A stretch of 24,936 bases of DNA, taken from assembly GCA_015680685.1 (NCBI GenBank), contig MNCI01009062.1, positions 348,302 through 373,237 of the forward strand, read 5' to 3'. This DNA is from Gnetum montanum (lineage: Eukaryota; Streptophyta; Gnetopsida; Gnetales; Gnetaceae). The translations under genes were made by a program, and so were the position numbers. Numbering within the stretch: the first letter of the stretch is position 1; each line of letters opens with the position of its first letter. The notes below the pieces were generated by a model. The model was not told the origin of the DNA and did no database searches. It saw only the letters and a program-made list of their open reading frames with translations. Shown here in pieces: positions 8,139 through 18,574 of the stretch.

Positions 8139-9415
8139 TGTCTATAACAACAAAAAACTTTGGTCACTGGAAATAATGAGTGAAATTCCATGTACACAGT
8201 TCCAACCTTGGATCCATGCGAGGAACATGCTAGAGAAAACGAATCCAAGATGCCCTAAACAGTCTTGTTGATCAGACAAGGACTTACTTAATCAGCAAAT
8301 TTTGTAATGATCGGATCATGAGATGATGATTTCGATGGGGAGATATGATATCGGTAATCTTGAAGGTAATGAGAATGATGTAAATAGTTCAAAATGATTG
8401 TAAAATCTATCTAAATAGGATGTAATAAATTGAATTTAGAGAATGTGCAATCCTAAGATCTAGGATTTAGCTAATAAAAAAATATGTTGAATACAATGAT
8501 TACAGGCAGACTTTAGTTTAGACAAAGCACATGCCAAGAACAAGAAAGTTATTCAGAGATGAAACAAGCAAAGGTTGATCTACCTTGTTCTAGCCAATCT
8601 GGGCACAAGGGAGTCAGACTTAAAGAAAAGTGTCTGCTAACTTCAAGTTTCTGATCAAAAGCTGTTGTCGGTCATCGTCGATGTTGTTTCGATTGTCAAT
8701 TCTCTTTCGTTCTCTCGCCAATCTTCACCAAATATTGTCAACAATTGCAAATACCTGCCCACCAAAAAAATTACCCACAAAAAAATTGCCAACCCCTTGA
8801 TCATTGTCAACTAGGGTATTTATACGATTAGGTTAGGAGAAGAATGCAGCTTAGATGACCCATGTCTTGCGCCCACAGAATATCATTGACCTGATGTGCC
8901 TTAGTTGAAGCTTATAGTGTTGCACTATGCTACACTCTGAAGTGTAGTGTATTGTAATATACCCTTGCTAGAGCTTCGGTAACAAACTGTCCTACGGTTA
9001 TGTTGTAATACACTAGAGAGCATATCGTGGCATAAGAATCACCAATGCTTGAATTTTTCTATCTCCATTGTTGCCATTAAATCAATTATCTACTTGTGTT
9101 ACACTGCGTTATGCTACATTATGCTACATAGTGTAACATAGCTAACTTGCAAAATTGAAGTGTTGTTGCTATGCATCCCTTGTTTCTGTTCATTCCTTCT
9201 AGATTCTATTATGCTACACTGTGTAGCGTAGCGTAATAGGTCCTAAGATGAAAGAAGATTGTTTGAAATGTGCCACTTGTGGAAATCCTTTACGTAAACT
9301 TCAAGACTTTGTTGAATCATTGAGGTTTCAAAATTTCATGGTGTTTCAATGGCCCCTCTTTGTTGATGTTTTGAGGGGTTGCTCGAGAGATGTCGACAAA
9401 GAATATGAAACACCA
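8139..9415 (-). repeat. LTR-1: minus-strand LTR
   Basis: It resembles 10710..12520 in block order: GTTGATCAGACA.GGACTTAC near the inner end, a TATA box (8825..8816, GTATAAATAC), TAGC/GCTAC palindromes in U3, and a terminal block with GGCCCCTCTTT, CTCGA and CAAAGAATA ending in AACACCA. The outer end (minus strand TGGTGTTTC, 9415) is shared with LTR-2. The inner end at 8139 is approximate, because similarity to the RE-3 3' region runs a few bases past it. There is an inverted repeat TGGTGTTTCA/TGAAACACCA at about 9344..9415. Confidence 0.6.
8816..8825 (-). promoter_or_regulatory. TATA box of LTR-1
   Basis: The minus strand reads GTATAAATAC, close to the plant consensus, in the same place relative to flanking blocks as the TATA box of LTR-2. 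Confidence 0.55.
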
Positions 9416-10456
9416 TAGAGGTAAAGATGCCAACACGTTCATCAACTGCTGCTCAGATGTCACTCTATTAAACCTAGAAGTACAAAGGTTGGGAGCATAA
9501 GGAGCATAGGAGGGATCTTATAGTAGTGATAGAGGGAGGTTCGGGGAAGACTCAAGCATGAGTAGGATACTTCACAAACATGTTATTAGACAATTTCTTG
9601 TAGGTGTTTTCCCGAGAGGTTACACTGCTATACTGTATACATGGGGCTTACATGGATGAGTTGGGTTACACCTGTATGGCCTAGTTGAGTTGTGTTTCAT
9701 CCATTTTTCCTAGCTTCATCCATTTTTTTTGCATGTTCACCGTCTATACAAACAAGAGGAGTAAAGGTAGTTGTAAGGATAAAGGAAAGAGAAAGTGAAA
9801 TAAGTTTTCTAATGGAGTGAAAAAGGTAGGGTTTGCATTCCCAAGTAGTCAAGCTAGTTTGAGTAGCCACCTCAGAATGCCGTGACGCCTCGCCTCCTAG
9901 TGAATGCATTCTTGAACAATGCTATCATAGCAAGTAACTTGCAAAACATAACAGAGAATAGAAAGCAAAATAAATCGTTCTAATCACTACAAATGCTGTT
10001 GAAACAAGTGTCGTTCGAAGCAAAAAGGAGAGCGCAAGCCATGGAAAAGGGATAGTAGCAAGAGAAAAGGGTCCCTTTGTTGATGTTGTAGTTCAAGAAT
10101 TCATCATTGACAGCCAGATTCATCTTATCCAATTGACTGGACAAAGAACCAATTAGATGAATCTACTAAGCTAGAGTCTCGTAGCAGCGATAGGTGGAGG
10201 CCACCAAGGCTATGGTTGACCATAATTTCCTTGGGACCCCAAGTGGCGAAGTTGACCCCAAGAGTTGCAACTATAGAGTGGCTGTCATAGTGGTATCTCT
10301 GAGGGGTCAGTAGTATGTCCTTCGGCATATCGGAGGAATCAGTAGGATGCTAGTAGTGTAGCAGCATTGCATCAGTTCCAATGTCCTATCCGTTCCATCT
10401 GGTAGGGATGCCATGGAAGAATGATCAGGCTCGCTTGCTTCATGGGTAATCTATTG
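9416..10456 (-). other. 3' region copy between minisatellite and LTR-1
   Basis: No convincing gene. The part next to LTR-1 shows weak similarity to the part next to LTR-2, for example GGATGAGTTG followed by TTACA.C at 9654 and at 12738. Read on the minus strand, this is the 3' region of a copy whose minisatellite lies at 10457..10709. Short open frames on the minus strand (9909, 10328) have no recognisable domains. Confidence 0.5.
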
Positions 10457-10709
10457 GTAGCTTCCAGTTTTAAGTCCTGGTAGACCATTGTTGCTGGTTT
10501 TAAGTCCCAGCATACCATGGTCCCGATTTAGAGTCTAGGTAGACTAAAGTGTGCTAGTTTTACATCGTAGCGAACCTTGGAAGAGCTAGTTTATGGTCCT
10601 AGTAGATCGTGCTATGGGTGTCAGTTTCGTGTCGTGACCCAGAGACAAGTCTGTGTTGGTCTAATGTCTCAGTAGATGGATACTTACCTTGCCAGTTTCA
10701 CATCCTGGA
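10457..10709. repeat. minisatellite abutting LTR-2
   Basis: About seven degenerate units with GCTGGTTTTAAGTCC or GCTAGTTTA.GGTCC cores, in the same orientation as 13459..13741. The last unit (CCAGTTTCACATCCTGG) directly touches the proposed LTR-2 end at 10710, with no primer binding site between. Confidence 0.75.
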
Positions 10710-11488
10710 TGTAGCGACCAAAAATGTTGGCGGCTAGAAGAACATCAGGGGTCAGTGGATGTGACAATTTGAACCCCATATCCATAGGAGGGTGGTGCTG
10801 GGTGTGTGTGGACATGGGGTGCCTTGAATGGTCTAGTTGATCAGACAGGGACTTACATCGGTGTCAATATAGCCTTTTGCAATGTAAATAATGCAAAATT
10901 CAAGATAATGTTTATGGGTAAATAAAGCAGGGGAGAAATCATAAAAATGTAACAGTAATACAAAGTAATGCTTAAAGGTGGATAAAACAGAAAATAATAC
11001 AAGAAAACTAGACAGTAAATGAGAGGTAAAGTAAAGTATGGTTAGAAACATGCACTGCTTTAAAGCTACAAATTCATCTGGCTAGGGTGGATACAATCAG
11101 TTGCACAGCATGACGGAGTGTAGATGTCCCGAGAATAACTAAGGCATGCCGGAAAAAAGAAAGAGCTATGTGCTTGGATGCGGACTTCATGTACAAATAA
11201 TACGAGGGTTCTACCAAGGTGGTAGAATGGAGACGGGGATCTTATGCAAGCTGAGAGAGAGACTCTCTATTTACAGTGTTAGACAGATGATCTTTTTTCA
11301 TTACAATGTTGGCGAGAGGGGAAATCTTTGTTTCAGAGTTTCAAAGTTCCCACCACTTAGAGGTTGTTCACTTCCAGAAAGATGTAAAATATTTTGAAAT
11401 TTCCAACTTTACAAATCGCTGGCTTTTCCAAATTGTAGGTCTTTTTTTTAGCCAAAATTACGGACTTGTTATATGCTATTTTCTGGGA

Positions 11489-11496
11489 TATTTATA
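11489..11496 (-). promoter_or_regulatory. TATA box of LTR-2
   Basis: The minus strand reads CCCTATAAATATCCC, a strong plant TATA box, placed like the one in LTR-1. Confidence 0.6.
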
Positions 11497-11820
11497 GGGC
11501 TGAAGGTACGCAAAAAAGGATGGTTTGAATGCTACGTGCTACAGGCTTGTGTTATCTCACTGGTGCTACTCGAGCCATCTGTGACTATTGGGCTTATAAT
11601 ACCATTGAGATGTGAGCCTTCCATGTAATAACTTCAATCCTACTATGTCGTAATCATGTCATTAGTGTCTGGAGGTGTGTGCCAACAGTCCAATTAGGTA
11701 GAGTTAATTGATGTCGCAAAACCACCTGTATGCCTCACTATTCTTTATGACATAGCCTGCTTGGCATAGCGTAGCACCTTGTCGTGCATCCTGCCATATG
11801 TCACATGCTTGCTACGCTGT

Positions 11821-11845
11821 GCTACGCTATGTAGCATAGCGTAGC
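11821..11845. other. 11-bp perfect inverted repeat in U3 of LTR-2
   Basis: Arms GCTACGCTATG (11821..11831) and CATAGCGTAGC (11835..11845) are separated by three bases. The same words (TAGCGTAGC, GCTACGCT) occur several more times within 11765..11820 and, degenerate, in LTR-1 U3 (9097..9240). Confidence 0.9.
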
Positions 11846-12151
11846 ATAGAAACCTACCTTAGTTGTGAAACCTTTGTTGATTTGAAAACCATTCCCCTAC
11901 AATGCAAGTTTTGCGAACTTTGTTGACTTCCCCTTTCAAAATGCCTTCTATCTCTTCTACAGGATTGCTACGCCTTGCTGTGCCATGTAACTCAGAATAC
12001 CATAGCAACAGACATGGTCCGCCGCTTCCTGATAGAAAGGGACATCACTGCAGAACTCGAAATTGGACGAGGGGAGTGGGTAGCAAAGTCATTGCTATGC
12101 TATTCTATGTGACATTGCGGTGCATAGCACTTCGTTCCATCATCATTTTCT

Positions 12152-12185
12152 GAAGCTTGCTACGCTACCTAGTGTAGCAAGCTTC
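12152..12185. other. 12-bp perfect inverted repeat in U3 of LTR-2
   Basis: Arms GAAGCTTGCTAC (12152..12163) and GTAGCAAGCTTC (12174..12185) with a 10-bp loop containing GCTACC. This is the second strong palindrome of this LTR built from GCTAC words. Confidence 0.9.
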
Positions 12186-12520
12186 GTGACTTAGAAAACT
12201 TGAACTATTTCTTGCACATCTAGGATATTGCCGTCGATTCTTCACACTGTTCCTAAGCAGGCTGCTAACTATTTAGGCTACTTTGGTGGGTGGGTAGGAT
12301 GGTATAGAACCTGTCCATGCTCAAAGTAGAAAATTTGCTGAACTGATCGACCTGGACTCAAAATGTTCTTCTCCTGATGAACTGCCATTGTGCTATGCAG
12401 ATTGTAAGATCCTGGTGAGGCCAGGATGATCCCCCATTTTTTAGGTTGTTTCATTGGCCCCTCTTTATCGACATTTAGAGAATAGGCTCGATGGACGTCA
12501 GCAAAGAATACAAAACACCA

Positions 12521-13458
12521 CAACAGGAAAAATGTTAAAGTTGTTGCTTGGTGAGTGCTGGGACATCACTTCACCATGCTTGAGAGTGTCACATTGGTTT
12601 TGTGGAGGTTAAGGCAGAGAGTAGAGATGATGTTTAGTCGAGTGCCTCATCGGATTGCTCTGAGGGGCTCGTTTACGTTTTCATCTCTGGCTGGCGCTGT
12701 TCTTTAACCTCCTGTAGGCAGGTGTCCCCTCCACAGGATGAGTTGCATTACATCCATGGGGGGTTCTGACTTACCTACAGTAGTCTTCCACATGGTAATT
12801 TGTGTTGTGCATGTGCTAGAATTTGCACTCTTAAATAACCATGTTAGTCGAGGCACTCGCTTCGTGAAGCTGTAGACTTTGCTGCTGTAGTGGGATGCAT
12901 CTACAGGTATGAGGTCTTGCTAGCTACTGGCATTGTTGTTACTCTTGGGCACTATTGCTGGTGTGAGGTGCCCAAAGTAGGGAGGCCAGTAGTGATCCTG
13001 GCAGTGTCGGTTGCGGGGGAGCTGGTCCCCAAGGCACCGAGGACGCAAATGCATTGGAATTCATGCCAAAAGAAATGCATGCTTAGTTCAGCTATGAGAT
13101 CATCTACCACAAAGCTAAACATTGTGTGAGCCAAAACCCTGGTGTGGAGCTAAATAGCAACAATATTGTGGCTAGGCCACAATACTGTCAACACCTCAGA
13201 AGTAGGAACAAGCCTAGGAACTACCGTTAGGGCGGTGGACTGTGGCAACGGTAGGTTTGAAGGGCCCGTATGACATCCTACGACGTCTTCGAAGGATCAG
13301 CATGACACCAAGGGTGGTGGCGCATATGCCCTAGAACACATTCTCCTTTCATTGAGAACTGTGTCCTGGAGCTGCGACGTCCCACCCACGCATCGATATC
13401 GCACCCGTTCGTTTAACGTGTATCTGGTGGTGGTGCATGTTGAGGGTGCGACGCAAAC
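12521..13458 (-). other. 3' region of RE-3
   Basis: Lies between the minisatellite after pol and LTR-2. Its outer 550 bp match the inverted RE-2 region 7640..8155. The conserved hairpin recurs at 13164..13184. I see no credible gene; the minus-strand frame 13134..12952 shares a short stretch (VVD.IAEL.MH) with the RE-2 frame. No clear polypurine tract precedes LTR-2 on the minus strand. Confidence 0.6.
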
Positions 13459-13741
13459 CCAGTTTAAGATCTTGGTATACCGTGTGCTAGTTTAAGGTCC
13501 CAGTGGATTGTTGTGCTGGTTTAAGGTCCCAGTAGACTGTACATGCTAGTTTTACATCGTAGCATATGTGAAATGCCAATTTATAGTCATAGTGGACTAA
13601 CAGTGCCAGTTTTACATTGTGGTGGACAGTTGCTGCTAGTTTAACGTCGTGGCAGACACTGCTTGGTGCTACTAGTTTATTGTCATTGCAGACACTGCCT
13701 GGTGCGACTACCAGTTTATCATCGTAATAGATGGTGTTGTT
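13459..13741. repeat. minisatellite after pol of RE-3
   Basis: About eight units of roughly 30 to 37 bp with cores GCTAGTTTAAGGTCCCAGT, GCCAGTTTTACATTGT and CTAGTTTATTGTCATTGCAGAC. It starts just after the end of pol. Tandem repeats in this position are known from Tat/Ogre elements, where they can seed satellites. Confidence 0.8.
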
Positions 13742-13767
13742 TGTTGCCGTTGCACTTCAAACATAGT

Positions 13768-14138
13768 ATGGCTTGAGGTACGTGGTTCATCGGGTTGGCG
13801 AACTTGTTGCCATCCATGTCCGCCAGCTTGAAGACTCCATTCCCAAAGGCTTTAGCAACCACATAAGGACCTTACCAGTTGGCTGAGAACTTACTTATGT
13901 GCTCATGGAAGGCCTTGAGGATGAGGTCTCCCTTCTGCACTGGCCATCGATGTGGGTCTACTCGGTGCTTCTATTGTTGTTTGTTCTGGTAGTGCTTGAT
14001 TCATCTCAGCGTCTGCACGTGTTCCTCCTCCACCAAGTCGAGATCGATGGTCCATGAATCGTTGTTTTGGGCCTCACTCATGATGTCGGACAAGATCATC
14101 TGAAGTGAGGGTACTGCAACTCAAGATTCAATACATCT
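13768..14138 (-). pseudogene. pol: C-terminal part of pol after integrase core, RE-3
   Basis: Minus-strand fragments with stops and frameshifts read VIYGSEDVLNLELQYPHFR just after the integrase core (family pattern L.YG.EAV.P.E), then a basic helical segment, then ANW, GPYVV and LADMDGNKFANP near 13890..13790. This is the usual end of a gypsy polyprotein and pairs with the RE-2 remnant at 7238..7378. Stops include a TAA at the W-E position of ANW.GPY. Confidence 0.7.
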
Positions 14139-14840
14139 TCAGATCCATAAATGACTGCAAGGGGTCTTACTTGTCGTAGTTCTGCAAGTCGTTTGGTAGG
14201 CCCAGAGGACGTAGAGTATTTGCTCATGCCACCACCTCTTCCTATTGCTAAGAATCCGCTTCAGTAAGTTGATGATGGACTTATTTGTAGCCTTCGCCTG
14301 CCCATTCACCTGTGGATAATAAGGGGAAGAAAATGATTGTTTAATGCCTAGATTGCTACAGAAGGTTTGGGTTTCCATACTATTGAATTGTGGTCCATTA
14401 TCGGTCATAATAGCCATCGGGAGTCCAAACCTAGTTATGATGTTATCGAGGATGAAGTGGCAGATTTGCTGAGACATCATTTTCCTCAGGGGAATAGCTT
14501 CCACCCACTTAGTAAAATACTCTGTGGCAGTGATAATGAAGCTATGCCCTGGAGAGGACTTAGGCATGATAGGCCCTATGAGGTCTAGTCCCCATCATTG
14601 GAAGGGCCACATAATTTATGTTGGATGTAGGTCTGTAGGTGTTATGTGTATGAGGTTTACATATCTCTAGCATGTGTCACATGTCTTGACTTTCGACAAG
14701 CATTCATGCCAATAGTATCATAGGCGTCTAATTTTCGTAGCCATAGCCCTGGATGCTATGTGTCCACCACATAGCCCTTCGTGAACATCATTAACTACCT
14801 TTTGTGCTTGCTTACAGCCCACGCATGCTAGCAATATCCC
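14139..14840 (-). pseudogene. int: integrase of RE-3 (zinc-binding and catalytic domains)
   Basis: The zinc-binding part (about 14800..14640) keeps the HHCC pattern: VHEG, GGH and CDTC, with interrupting stops. The catalytic core follows with WPF..WGLDLIGP (first Asp, about 14590..14560), EYFTKWVEA, then TDNGPQF (second Asp) and YPQVNGQAKATNK. The residue 35 positions after the second Asp should be the catalytic Glu but is Lys (codon 14294..14292, AAG where GAG is expected). Integrase joins element cDNA to the host genome, so this copy could not do so. The frame differs from the RT/RNase H frame, so there is also a frameshift between 14927 and 14590. Confidence 0.85.
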
Positions 14841-14926
14841 ATCGTAGGATCGTCAGCACAGGGCATCATTTCCCATAAGCACGTATTGCTGAGCGTGTTT
14901 GCAGATTGAATCTCTTTAAGCTAATG

Positions 14927-15538
14927 TCAATCCACCTGGGGTTCTCCATGCTGTAAATATGCTTTAATGTTATCATACCACTCTGGGGTGTCTACAGCAT
15001 TGATAGAGGCCATGTGTTCTGCCTGAGTGATAGGCTCCATGCATTCTATGATCGTAATTGGCAGGTTTATCAAGGAATGCGATGGGATGTTTAATGCGAG
15101 GGTAGCTAAGGCATTTGCTACGGTGTTCTCGTTGCATGGCACGTGTTGTACATTAGTGGTTACGAATTGCTTCAGTAAGATTTTTGCTAGGTCATAGTAG
15201 GGTTGCAGGTGCATAGCCTTGCAGGCGTAAACTTCGGTAATTTGATTCATGACTAGTTGTGAATCTCCCCGAATCACCAGGTGTTGTACATGTAGTGCTC
15301 AGGTAGTTAAGAGACCTCTGAGTAGCCCCTCGTACTCTATCACATTGTTGGTACAAGGGAACCTAAAATGATAAGTGAATGGGTACATTTCCCTAGAGGG
15401 AAATGTGATCATGCCCACAGAGCTACCTCCTCGCATGCAGTGTAAGGTTGCCTTGAAATGCAGTGGGACGATGGCAACATTGCTAACATATTCCTCTAGG
15501 AACTTAGGATCTACGGTTTCCTGGTCGTTGATTAGCAA
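14927..15538 (-). pseudogene. second (archaeal-type) RNase H domain, aRH, of RE-3
   Basis: Two in-frame pieces (15538..15299 and 15277..14927) separated by a stop. The first has the C-terminal block FPCTNNVIEYEGLLRGL with the catalytic Glu; the second has IRGDSQLVMNQITEVY with a catalytic Asp, and VPCNENTVANALATLA. The first Asp, expected in a YFDG-type motif, appears as HFKA. A second RNase H domain after the usual one is a hallmark of the Tat lineage of plant Ty3/gypsy elements and supports the family assignment. Confidence 0.8.
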
Positions 15539-15547
15539 GGCCGCAAG

Positions 15548-16048
15548 TTAGGTTTCTATGGCTTGGCCCTTTATTGACGATTGACTTACATAGTGTAGGT
15601 TGAACTTCGCAGTTATTGCTTTCCATTGAGCCATCCTGCTACTTTCATACAGGTTTCCAATGATAGCCCGGAGTATGTTACTTTTACAAATGATGTTGGT
15701 TGTGCTACGGAATAGGTAATGCCACCACTTTTTTAGTGCAAACACTAAGGCTAGGAATTTCCTCTCCACCTCATTGTATTTTTCTTCGTATGCTATTAGT
15801 GCGTGGCTCAGGTAATACACTAGTATCTTAGAACTATCATCCTACTTCTGACATAGAAGTGTGGCTATGGATGCATCAAAGGTGGCAAGGTATATGAAGA
15901 AAGGCTTGTCCCTTTGCGGTGGGTGTACTATTGGGAGGTGCGAGAGCTCCTTCTTCAGGTTGTCGAAGGCTTGTTGACACTGGGTTGTCCACTCAAAGTC
16001 AACCCCCTTCTTTAGAAGATGTTGCATGGGGTGTAACTTTTCAGTCAA
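15548..16048 (-). pseudogene. RT connection and RNase H domain of RE-3
   Basis: Two in-frame pieces (16048..15842 and 15820..15548) separated by a stop. The first has FEWTTQCQQAFDNLKKEL and FIYLATFDASI, the start of the gypsy RNase H. The second has YLSHALIAYEEKYNEVERKFLALVFALKKWWHYL, the usual LS.AL...E.rY...E...LA.VFA pattern. The frame is the same as RT and aRH. Confidence 0.8.
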
Positions 16049-16300
16049 CCTTGCTATAAACCTTCAAATGAATTGCACTCTACCCTGTAAACCATGTAAC
16101 TCTTTAAGATTTTTAGGGGGGGCTAGATTGACAATGGTCTTGACATTGTCTAGGTCCACCCTTATTCTAGCCTCTGATACTACAAACCCTAACATGCATT
16201 TGGTATTGACCCTGAAGACACACTTCTTAGGATTAAGACATAAATTGTGCCTTTGGTAGCACTTGAGAACTAACTCTAGATCGTGTGGATTGTGGGCCGC

Positions 16301-17194
16301 CTATTTAGACTTAACCGCTATATCATCCACGTAATTGTTTAACATTTCTAGGATGCAATCGCTGAAAATGTAGGTCATGGCTCGCTGGTAGGTTGCTCTC
16401 GAATTCTTGAGCCTGAAAGACATCATGGTATAGCAAAAGGTTCCCCATGGAGTCATGAAGGTTTTCGATAGCTGGTGCTCTGGGTTGATGCGGATTTGGT
16501 TGTATCTGAAGAAGCCTTCCATGAAGGATAGTAAAGCATGACTAGCTATGGTGTCGATGAGTTGATCGATGCTTGGGAGTGGGAAGTTGTCCTTGATCGT
16601 TGCCTTGTTCAATTCTTAAAAGTCTATAAAGATATATATCCCTCTTATTTTCTTTGAAACCACAATGGTGTTGGACACCCACTCTGAATAGTTGACCGCG
16701 CAGATGAAACCTGCTCGGTATAACTTAGTGATTTCATCCCTCACGGCTAGGGAAATTTCTAGCTTAATCTTACGCATCTTTTGCTTGACTGTCCTTACAT
16801 ATGGATCTAGGACAATTTTATGCTAGATCAGCCACGGATCTAGACTTGGCATGTCACCGTATGACCATGTGAAAACATCAATGTGATCCTGTAAAGTTTT
16901 AACTATGCCCTCATGTATTTGTTTGTCTAGGAGGGAGCTAAGTCTTAATGTCTTTACCTCCCTCTTTAACGTGATCATGGGTATCTTGACAAGAGGATCC
17001 TTGGTTACATCCCTGACCTCTAAGTCTAGGGCATGGACTAGGTGTCTGGGCCAATCCAGGGTTTCTTCTAAGGTTGCTATGGTGTTAATCATAGTCGACC
17101 GCCAGTCAATCATGTCGGGGTTCAACTGTCTCACGAGCTTGCCTTGTGGTCCTGCTAACATTAGAGGCATGGGAAGGGCACGATGGATTTCCAT
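16301..17194 (-). pseudogene. pol: reverse transcriptase of RE-3
   Basis: One frame with stops near 16820 and 16618. Order: an N-terminal segment ending IDVFTWSYGDMPSLD; VKQKMRKIKLE; AGFI and YSEWVSNTIVVSKK; ELNKATIKDNFPLPSID; FMEGFFRYNQI; TPWGTFCYTMMSFRLKNSRATYQRAM; YVDD (16333..16322). All are standard RT blocks of the Tat lineage. The first catalytic Asp (normally FMDGFSGYNQI) is Glu, while YVDD is intact. The frame opens at about 17194, shortly after a minus-strand TGATGGTAG that could serve as a splice acceptor; the antisense gene lies immediately upstream. Confidence 0.9.
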
Positions 17195-17315
17195 CTCTTG
17201 CTTGACCTACCATCATAAGAGGAAAGCTTGGGTAAGGATCATCAAAGATTGTGTGAAATGTAAATATGCAAAGCAACATCGAGATGCGACTTGCTAAGTA
17301 AGGCGACTTGAGAGT
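17195..17315. other. junction between RT and minisatellite
   Basis: Contains the first in-frame stops upstream of RT on the minus strand and a possible acceptor at about 17206. A plus-strand open frame crossing it shows a C-x2-C spacing, which I regard as chance. Confidence 0.4.
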
Positions 17316-17767
17316 TTACTAGTTTAAGGTTGTGGTGGACCGCTGAGGCACAAGAGTATATAATTGTTAAAGATATGGAAATTTTTGATGTGAAGTGTGA
17401 AGTTCTGTAGCCGTTTAGTGTCATTTTAGACTTCCATATTGCAAAAGATATGTGAATGCCAAACTACTAGTTTAGTGTCATTTCGGACTACCATATTGCG
17501 ACATGCAAAATCTTGATATGCAAAATAATAAAAAGAATGAAACTGTGAGTACAAAGAGTATTGAACTGCTAGTGCAGGAATGAAGACATGAAACTACTAG
17601 AAAATATGATACCACCTATGTTGAGGTGTATGAGGTAACTGCTAATGTAAGGACTTAGTTAGCTTGACGTCATTTTAGACTGTGATTGTTACGAGTTGAA
17701 ATTACTATTTTTGGGTCCTGAGGAGTGTAATCATGCTAGGTTTGTTAGTTTAAGGTCTTTTCAGACC
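17316..17767. repeat. minisatellite on the RT side of the antisense gene
   Basis: Dispersed degenerate units with CTAGTTTAAGGT, GTTTAGTGTCATTTTAGACTTCCATATTG, TAGTTTAGTGTCATTTCGGACTACCATATTGCG and TTAGTTTAAGGTCTTTTCAGACC, separated by AT-rich spacers of 50 to 120 bp. The core equals that of 431..575 in RE-1. Confidence 0.7.
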
Positions 17768-18114
17768 TTTGATCAAAAACAAACATTATTATATTATTTT
17801 TATTATTTTTGGGAATGCAAGTAATTGTCCTGAAGCGTGCCAAGGTTTAAATGCTAATAGTGTCGTGATATCGTGGTGAGCATGCTACATTGCATGCCAT
17901 GCCCCATATTAATCGGAGAGAGAGAGATAAAGTTTTCTCATTTTGCCACTACTATCATAAATAGGGATTGAATTTTGGTAATTTCACCATTTTCATCCTA
18001 AAAGCGTGTAATCCTCATCGGAGCACTCGGCAATTTTGGAGCACGGAGCAATCATGTCAATCAATTAGCGAGGCAAATTTCTAAAGTGAAGGTTGTAAAC
18101 GTACAAGTAGGGCC
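17768..18114 (+). promoter_or_regulatory. probable promoter and 5' UTR of the antisense gene
   Basis: AT-rich DNA followed by a GAGAGAGAGA tract (17916..17926) and a TATA-like TCATAAATAGG at 17954..17964, about 155 bp upstream of the ATG at 18115. GA tracts and TATA boxes are common in plant core promoters. No other feature is seen in this stretch. Confidence 0.45.
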
Positions 18115-18574
18115 ATGGCTCCTAAAACTTAGTTGGTGCTCATGAAGGTCAGGGAGGAAAAGAAGACCCTGAGGCATGGGCCACAAGTACACGTCCCGAC
18201 GTGGGAGAGCACACCGTAAACTCAGTGAGTTTTTATGTCTCGTCTACCATTTTCTCCTTGCACCTTTTGCCGCTTTTTGCTATGGTTTTGCATCTCATTT
18301 TTTTTGCTATCTGTATTTTCTACAACCATGTTATTTGAGCTTTTGGGTTGTTGTAGCCTCTTTTTCTTTTGTTCATGGCTATTGTGTAAGGGTCTCATTG
18401 TGATTGCATGCAAGGTTGTTGCCGTTGCTATAGTTGTCGCGACTGAGTGGCCGAGGCCCTTTAAGTTGCTTGACCTTGACATGTCACGGCGTAAAACCCT
18501 CAGGATGGTTTGGTTATGTGTGATGTAATGCCATGGTACATTTTTTTATTTGAGTATGTCGTTAGTTATTTTGC

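Larger units (their letters stand above)
10710..12520 (-). repeat. LTR-2: minus-strand LTR, probable 3' LTR of RE-3
   Basis: Inner end TGTAGCGACCAAAA resembles the LTR-A end TGTGCCGACCGAAA. The next 130 bp contain GTGCCTTGAATGGTC and GATCAGACAGGGACTT, also shared with LTR-A. A TATA box is at 11496..11489. The outer end (minus strand TGGTGTTTTG, 12520) matches LTR-1. U3 carries strong palindromes (11821..11845, 12152..12185). At about 1811 bp it is longer than LTR-1 (about 1277 bp), and the two have diverged clearly, so they are not a recent pair. Confidence 0.6.

Noticed and set aside
7933-8271. 112-codon plus-strand gene in the RE-2 3' region
   Set aside because: Runs across the LTR-1 boundary; similarity to RE-3 is as high in DNA as in protein and the frames diverge after about 25 codons.
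16905-17297. Plus-strand frame with a C-x2-C pair resembling an integrase zinc finger
   Set aside because: Opposite to the N-terminal part of RT; no His pair and no further integrase sequence.
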